Source: Candidatus Bipolaricaulota bacterium (GTDB taxonomy: Bacteria; Bipolaricaulota; Bipolaricaulia; UBA7950; UBA9294). Taken from it: DNA of 9,141 nucleotides. This document shows positions 6,199 through 9,141 of this stretch, piece after piece. Below the pieces are notes generated by a model, which saw only the letters and a program-made list of their open reading frames with translations, did no database searches and was not told where the DNA came from. The translations under genes were made by a program, and so were the position numbers. Each line of letters opens with the position of its first letter. Within the stretch, counting starts at the first letter, position 1. The stretch lies in NCBI GenBank assembly GCA_021129875.1, contig JAJOKK010000220.1, forward strand, positions 1 to 9,141, read 5' to 3'.

Positions 6199-6343
6199 CG
6201 GAGTACGCGTTCTCGTACGGCTTTTCCAACAGCCCGTGTTCGAGAGCGTTCAACGCTTCCATTGCGCACCCGGTGATCTGTCGCATCTCATTCTCCGGTA
6301 ATAATCCGTGTGTGTCAGTGTCCATCCGTGGTTCTTTACTCAT
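6199..6343 (-). pseudogene. Truncated GxxExxY-type protein gene
   Basis: Reading from an ATG at 6343 or 6325, the minus strand encodes the start of a GxxExxY family protein. Visible are the HGLLPENEM lead-in, a G-C-A-M-E-A-L-N helix and the characteristic GLLEKPYENA motif. The match stops right after this motif, where the frame runs into the palindromic element at 6118-6198 and ends. Full-length members are usually about 120-140 residues, so only the first third remains. These proteins are common, poorly characterised and often scattered in repeat-rich intergenic regions. I read this as a gene broken by insertion of, or recombination at, the palindromic element. It has no clear ribosome-binding site. 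Confidence 0.65.
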
Positions 6344-6382
6344 GCGAACACGGTTCAGGGATGGGTTTACTGAATACGTACG
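6319..6382 (-). repeat. Dispersed repeat, copy 2
   Basis: This is the best-preserved extended copy of the repeat at 235-300 and shares the CGTACG...CCATCC core with 9105-9131. Here it covers the upstream region and first codons of the truncated GxxExxY gene, so the repeat may simply be the conserved 5' end of a multi-copy gene family. Confidence 0.7.
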
Positions 6383-6423
6383 ATTAAACAACGTTGGTGC
6401 CGATGGACAAGAGAGGTGACGTC

Positions 6424-6590
6424 ATGGCATACAAGGTTTTCGCGAGCTACTCGACACACGATATCGAGTTCGCCGCAAGTAAGCGGCAGCGAACAAGCGG
6501 ATCGACCTGACTGCCGGGGATGCACTGTGGCTCGTGTTTAGGGGTCGCTGCTGACGTCTGACCCGTTGGGCCATCTATGGATTGCCTCAG
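6424..6590 (+). pseudogene. Remnant of a TIR-domain gene
   Basis: An AGAGGTGA ribosome-binding site precedes an ATG that encodes MAYKVFASYSTHDIEF, which closely resembles the first strand and loop of TIR domains (KVFxSYSxxD). The frame stops after 28 codons at 6510. If one base is restored after 6482, the reading becomes ASKAAANKRI, similar to the later helix and strand of TIR proteins. This suggests a large internal deletion plus a frameshift. TIR proteins are NAD-cleaving or signalling enzymes often used in phage defence; this copy cannot work. The 3' boundary is uncertain. Confidence 0.5.
6541..6564. repeat. Small GGGTC/GACCC inverted repeat
   Basis: GGGTC and GACCC flank about 14 bases, with ends like those of the nearby palindromic elements (GGGGTC...TGACCC). 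It could be a collapsed remnant of the same family, but it is too short to be sure. Confidence 0.25.
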
Positions 6591-6654
6591 GGGCGTGGAT
6601 CTGATAGGATGTTTACATGGCATTGCTGGATGATATCCGAGACAGGGGCATCAT

Positions 6655-6752
6655 GGGGTCAGACCTTTGATCGTGGTGTTTTATGAGCCGCTGATTGCAC
6701 GAAAATGCCGAGTAATGAAAAAACACCAAGATCAAAGGTCTGACCCCTACTG
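6655..6752. repeat. Palindromic element, copy 2 (best preserved)
   Basis: Two 28-base arms (6655-6682 and about 6720-6747) are inverted repeats with one mismatch; the outer end reads GGGGTCAGACCTTTGATC. The spacer of about 37 bases is conserved among copies (CTGATTGCACGAAAATGCCGAG) and is not itself palindromic. TACTG directly follows this copy and copy 3, so the mobile unit may extend to 6752. It ends only 7-11 bp before the radical-SAM gene and probably displaced that gene's original upstream region. Confidence 0.9.
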
Positions 6753-6758
6753 CGCCCT

Positions 6759-7460
6759 ATGAAGTTCGCCTACCTGTTGCCGACGACGTTGACCGATTAC
6801 CCAGGCATGATAGCCGCGCTCGCCTATACCGCCGCCTGCAACTTCCGCTGTCCGTTCTGCCACAACTCGGAACTTGTCTTGCCGAAGCAAAGCAAGAGGC
6901 TCAACCTTCTCCCGGAGAAAGAGGTCTTATACTTCCTGCGGGAGCGACAGGGGTTTCTTGACGGTCTGGTGATCACCGGCGGTGAGCCGACCCTTCATCA
7001 CGATCTTCCAGAGTTCATCGCGCGGGTAAAGAGGCTCGGGCTGCTTGTCAAGCTCGATACGAACGGCTCCCGCCCCGAGATGCTCGACGATCTCCTGCGC
7101 GCCCACCTGATCGATTACGTGGCGATGGACGTAAAATGTTCCCCGGCGCGCTACGACGAGCTGACCGGGGTACATGTCGATATGGAAGCGATCGAACGTT
7201 CGATCGCCCTGATCATCGCGCGCGCCCCTGACTACGAGTTTCGCACCACCGTCGCCCCGACGATGAGCGAAGCTGATATCAAAGGGCTGGTCCCGCTTCT
7301 CTCCGGGGCGAAGCGCTACTTTCTGCAACAGTTCGTCGTCCCCTCCGACAAGGAGCTCGTCGATCCCGGATGGCGCGACAGGGCCGCGCTCTCTGAACGA
7401 GAACTTCTTGCGGTGTGGGCAAAGATCGAACACGCTTTCCCGGAGGGCGGCGTACGCTGA
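6759..7460 (+). CDS. NrdG-like radical-SAM activating protein (anaerobic RNR activase type)
   Basis: This 233-residue radical-SAM enzyme has the CxxxCxxC iron-sulfur motif at C27, C31 and C34 (CNFRCPFC), the SAM-binding ITGGEPT (72-78), and downstream DTNGS (100-104) and MDVK (123-126) blocks. The N-terminal TLTDYPGMIAALAYTAACNFRCPFCHN pattern and length match the NrdG2 branch, annotated as activators that install a glycyl radical on anaerobic ribonucleotide reductase NrdD. No NrdD gene is in the window, so the partner is inferred. The ATG is at the family's normal start, but no Shine-Dalgarno site is visible: the palindromic element ends 11 bp (7 bp counting its TACTG tail) upstream. The gene may have lost its native promoter and leader. 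Confidence 0.85.
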   Translation: MKFAYLLPTTLTDYPGMIAALAYTAACNFRCPFCHNSELVLPKQSKRLNLLPEKEVLYFLRERQGFLDGLVITGGEPTLHHDLPEFIARVKRLGLLVKLDTNGSRPEMLDDLLRAHLIDYVAMDVKCSPARYDELTGVHVDMEAIERSIALIIARAPDYEFRTTVAPTMSEADIKGLVPLLSGAKRYFLQQFVVPSDKELVDPGWRDRAALSERELLAVWAKIEHAFPEGGVR

Positions 7461-7612
7461 CCCGCCCTCCGCCCACGTAGACGCCGGAGATGCCGCGCGC
7501 TACACTGTTCGCGAAGGCAGCACAGCGCCACAAGTATGATGGTAGTAACACCGTCGCCAACTATCCGGGAAAGCAGTGTGTAGCAAAGGAGATAGAAATA
7601 GACCTCGGTGAG
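7461..7612. other. Intergenic stretch without a recognised gene
   Basis: I find no domain-bearing frame or RNA here. AAAGGAG at 7586-7591 is followed only by a weak hydrophobic frame starting at 7613, at a spacing of about 21 bases, which is too far for normal initiation. Confidence 0.4.
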
Positions 7613-7744
7613 ATGATCCTGTTGCTGATACTCATGCTACTGATCGGACTCGCGGCATCTCAGACCTTCGATCTTGGTATTTTACGGGCCGATGATTGCA
7701 CGAAAATGCCGAGCACCGAAAAAACACCAAGATCAAAGGTCTGA
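7613..7744 (+). pseudogene. Possible tiny hydrophobic-peptide gene cut by a palindromic element
   Basis: From the ATG at 7613 the frame gives a strongly hydrophobic start (MILLLILMLLIGLAAS), then runs through the palindromic element to a stop at 7742-7744. The element-derived part is not native. If a small membrane protein gene existed here, its 3' part has been replaced. The evidence is only the hydrophobic run, and the ribosome-binding site is poor. Confidence 0.2.
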
Positions 7745-7753
7745 CCCCTACTG
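7658..7753. repeat. Palindromic element, copy 3
   Basis: The right arm (about 7720-7748, AACACCAAGATCAAAGG...CTGACCCC) is nearly identical to that of copy 2. The left arm is shortened and mutated (CTCAGACCTTCGATCTTGG). The spacer shares GATGATTGCACGAAAATGCCGAG with copy 2. Copies 2 and 3 flank the radical-SAM gene on both sides. Confidence 0.88.
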
Positions 7754-7780
7754 ACACTGCTGACATACAAAGGACGAAAA

Positions 7781-8887
7781 ATGAACCCGGGAATCATCAT
7801 TCGAAATGTCCAACCAGATGAAGACAAGGCAGTCTGGAAAATTGCTAAAACACTGAGCATACTGGAGAGATATTACTTCTATTATCTGGCGTACCGCCCC
7901 CACAAGGCCGATGCCCTGGTCGCTGTTGATGGGAAGACGATCGTTGGATGTGTTGTTCCCCTGATTGACACTCATGCTGGAGAAAAGGTGGGTATGGTTG
8001 GAGGGATTTTTGTTGATCGTAATGCTCAAGGGAAAGGCGTGGGCAAGGCATTAGTGGATGCCGCTATGTCCCATTTCCAGAAGGAAGGATGCAAAACGCT
8101 CTACTACATAGTAGACCGCTTTAATTCCTCATCCTGGAATATGGCCTTGCATCATGGGTTCGATCTTTTTGAGTTCAGCGAACAACTTAAGCTCTTTGGG
8201 TGGAAAACTATTTCACTGTGGTGGGTTAATGGCTACTTTTGGGAGGCCGGCACTTTTCTACTGCGGAAGCCCGGCAAAGAGAGCCGGATAGCGAGAGAGG
8301 CCGGAGCAGGATGGCATTTTCTTCTCGCTTGGCTCGGCTTCAGTTTCGTTCTCTGGGTGGTGGGCATCCTGCCTGAGGCCCACTGGCTGAATTCCGCCCT
8401 CTTTGCTTTGGGGGTTGCAGGAGTGAGTATTTTTGCCCATGAGCTTTCACATAAGCTAGTTGCCCGCTTCTTTGGCCTGAAAACCGTCTTTAAGATCTGG
8501 GAATCAGGGCTGGTGTTCAGCGCTGTATTGGCTTTATTGGGTGTTTTGGTCCCCTTTTATGGCTCTACTTTCATCAGGCAAAAAGACTGGCCATATAACA
8601 AAGATATCAAGACGATGGGGCTGATTTATGCGACAGGTCCAACTGTAAATATGATATTGGCTTTCTGCTCTTTAGCTCTGGTTTATTGGGCAAACACAGA
8701 GTGGCTCGCAGCTCTGGGGGCAGTTGGAGTGGGGGCAAATTCTGCTCTGGTTTTCTTTAACCTGATTCCCATATTTCCGTTTGCCTCATTCGACGGTAGG
8801 AAGATATTTCTTTGGAATAAAATGGTCTGGTTATTGCTGGTTATTGGATTTGCCCTGCTGCTGGTGGCGGCTACAACTTTGTTATGA
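7781..8887 (+). CDS. GNAT acetyltransferase fused to M50 (site-2 protease-type) membrane metallopeptidase
   Basis: This 368-residue protein has two domains. Residues 1-165 form a GNAT N-acetyltransferase fold: strand VGGIFVDRNAQ leads into the acetyl-CoA loop QGKGVG (83-88) and helix, with YYIVDRFN and a MALHHGF segment after it. Residues 175-368 form a hydrophobic M50-type domain with about six membrane spans. It contains the zinc motif HELSH (H220, E221, H224) and the downstream NLIPIFPFASFDG block (N327, D338), the usual third zinc ligand region. Both active sites look intact. AAAGGA six bases before the ATG supports the start. The gene is richer in A+T than its neighbours and stands alone, so it may be acquired. 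It probably sits in the membrane with the acetyltransferase in the cytoplasm; the substrates are unknown. Confidence 0.85.
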   Translation: MNPGIIIRNVQPDEDKAVWKIAKTLSILERYYFYYLAYRPHKADALVAVDGKTIVGCVVPLIDTHAGEKVGMVGGIFVDRNAQGKGVGKALVDAAMSHFQKEGCKTLYYIVDRFNSSSWNMALHHGFDLFEFSEQLKLFGWKTISLWWVNGYFWEAGTFLLRKPGKESRIAREAGAGWHFLLAWLGFSFVLWVVGILPEAHWLNSALFALGVAGVSIFAHELSHKLVARFFGLKTVFKIWESGLVFSAVLALLGVLVPFYGSTFIRQKDWPYNKDIKTMGLIYATGPTVNMILAFCSLALVYWANTEWLAALGAVGVGANSALVFFNLIPIFPFASFDGRKIFLWNKMVWLLLVIGFALLLVAATTLL

Positions 8888-8900
8888 CCAATACTGCTTA

Positions 8901-8941
8901 ATACGGGTTTAGTGCAGGGTCCACTTCACGATAAACCGTAT
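8901..8941. terminator. Stem-loop downstream of the GNAT-M50 gene
   Basis: ATACGGGTTTA and TAAACCGTAT pair over 10 bp with a single bulged G, and GTG/CAC can extend the stem inward. It lies 13 bases after the stop codon, a sensible place for a transcript 3' end, but no T-tract follows. It could be a Rho-independent terminator variant or an RNA-protecting hairpin. Confidence 0.35.
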
Positions 8942-9046
8942 GGCTTGTTCGCCGTTTCAGGTGGGTAGACGGAAGTTTTAGATCCTGCTCGTCCTGAATT
9001 TTCTCCCTGCGTCGTGCATTCACCGAGCCTGAGAAACTTCGAGCCA

Positions 9047-9065
9047 CCCTCCCGTCAAGGGAGGG
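9047..9065. repeat. CCCTCCC/GGGAGGG hairpin
   Basis: This perfect 7-bp stem with the loop GTCAA is followed by further GGGGAGGGG. It resembles small GC hairpin repeats common in intergenic DNA. No T-run follows, so I do not call a terminator. Confidence 0.5.
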
Positions 9066-9086
9066 GAGGGGTATGGATCGACCATC

Positions 9087-9141
9087 TCAAGGAGGTGTTT
9101 AGATGGTACGTATTCAGCAAAACCATCCCTGGGGTGCCAGC
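9087..9141 (+). CDS. Possible start of a gene running off the window end
   Basis: A near-perfect ribosome-binding site (AAGGAGG, 9089-9095) lies 7 bases before an ATG at 9103; the frame stays open for 13 codons to the window edge (MVRIQQNHPWGAS). No family can be assigned from so short a piece. The codons coincide with the dispersed repeat core at 9105-9131, so the frame may be a chance overlap. Coordinates include the ribosome-binding site. Confidence 0.3.
9105..9131 (+). repeat. Dispersed repeat core, copy 3 (inverted)
   Basis: GGTACGTATTCAGCAAAACCATCCCTG is the inverted counterpart of the cores at 273-300 and 6356-6382, differing at a few positions. Similarity beyond the core is lost at the window end. 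This copy is opposite in orientation to the other two. Confidence 0.7.

Noticed and set aside
6078..6301. Small open frames crossing palindromic copy 1
   Set aside because: Their translations come from the inverted arms and spacer of the element; similar spurious frames arise at the other copies.
6617..6670. Short frame MALLDDIRDRGIMGSDL with AGGA upstream
   Set aside because: Only 17 codons, ends inside palindromic copy 2, with no recognisable similarity; it could be a cut gene start but this is not supportable.
6118..7753. CRISPR array from the three repeated units
   Set aside because: The units are long imperfect palindromes 440-910 bp apart, not short repeats with uniform spacers, and there are no cas genes.

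Overview
The window is bacterial DNA of moderately high G+C. Its gene families are a DtxR-type metal repressor, a NitT/TauT-type ABC importer, a HypB/UreG-like GTPase and an anaerobic NrdG-type radical-SAM activase. Small palindromic and dispersed repeats and decayed genes are also present. Together these suggest an uncultured anaerobic or microaerophilic bacterium. No rRNA, tRNA or ribosomal-protein gene is present, so I make no firm taxonomic call.

Bases 5575-301 (minus strand) hold the main system. A short DtxR/MntR-family regulator (6066-5575) is followed by a possible metal-box palindrome that overlaps a TAATAT -10. A leader of about 300 nt with several predicted stem-loops comes next. 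Six tightly packed genes then follow: secreted binding protein, permease, ABC ATPase, G3E (HypB/UreG-like) GTPase, a second ABC ATPase with no permease of its own, and a binding-protein-like protein with no signal peptide. Four of the five junctions overlap or abut (4 bp ATGA, 0 bp, 4 bp ATGA, 4 bp TTGA) and the fifth is separated by 1 bp, so translational coupling is likely. My inference is that the operon imports a metal or metal-containing small ligand (genes 1-3) and handles or delivers it inside the cell (genes 4-6), under metal-responsive control. The substrate cannot be read from the sequence.

Bases 6076-6758 are a graveyard: the regulator's promoter, one diverged copy of a palindromic element, a truncated GxxExxY-type gene, a dispersed repeat, a remnant of a TIR-domain gene, and a second palindromic element ending 11 bp before the next gene.

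Bases 6759-8887 (plus strand) carry an NrdG-like radical-SAM activase, a third palindromic element, and an unusual GNAT acetyltransferase fused to an M50 (site-2 protease) membrane metallopeptidase. Bases 8888-9141 are mostly non-coding hairpins, ending in another copy of the dispersed repeat just after a strong ribosome-binding site. Bases 1-300 are repeat-like, non-coding sequence.
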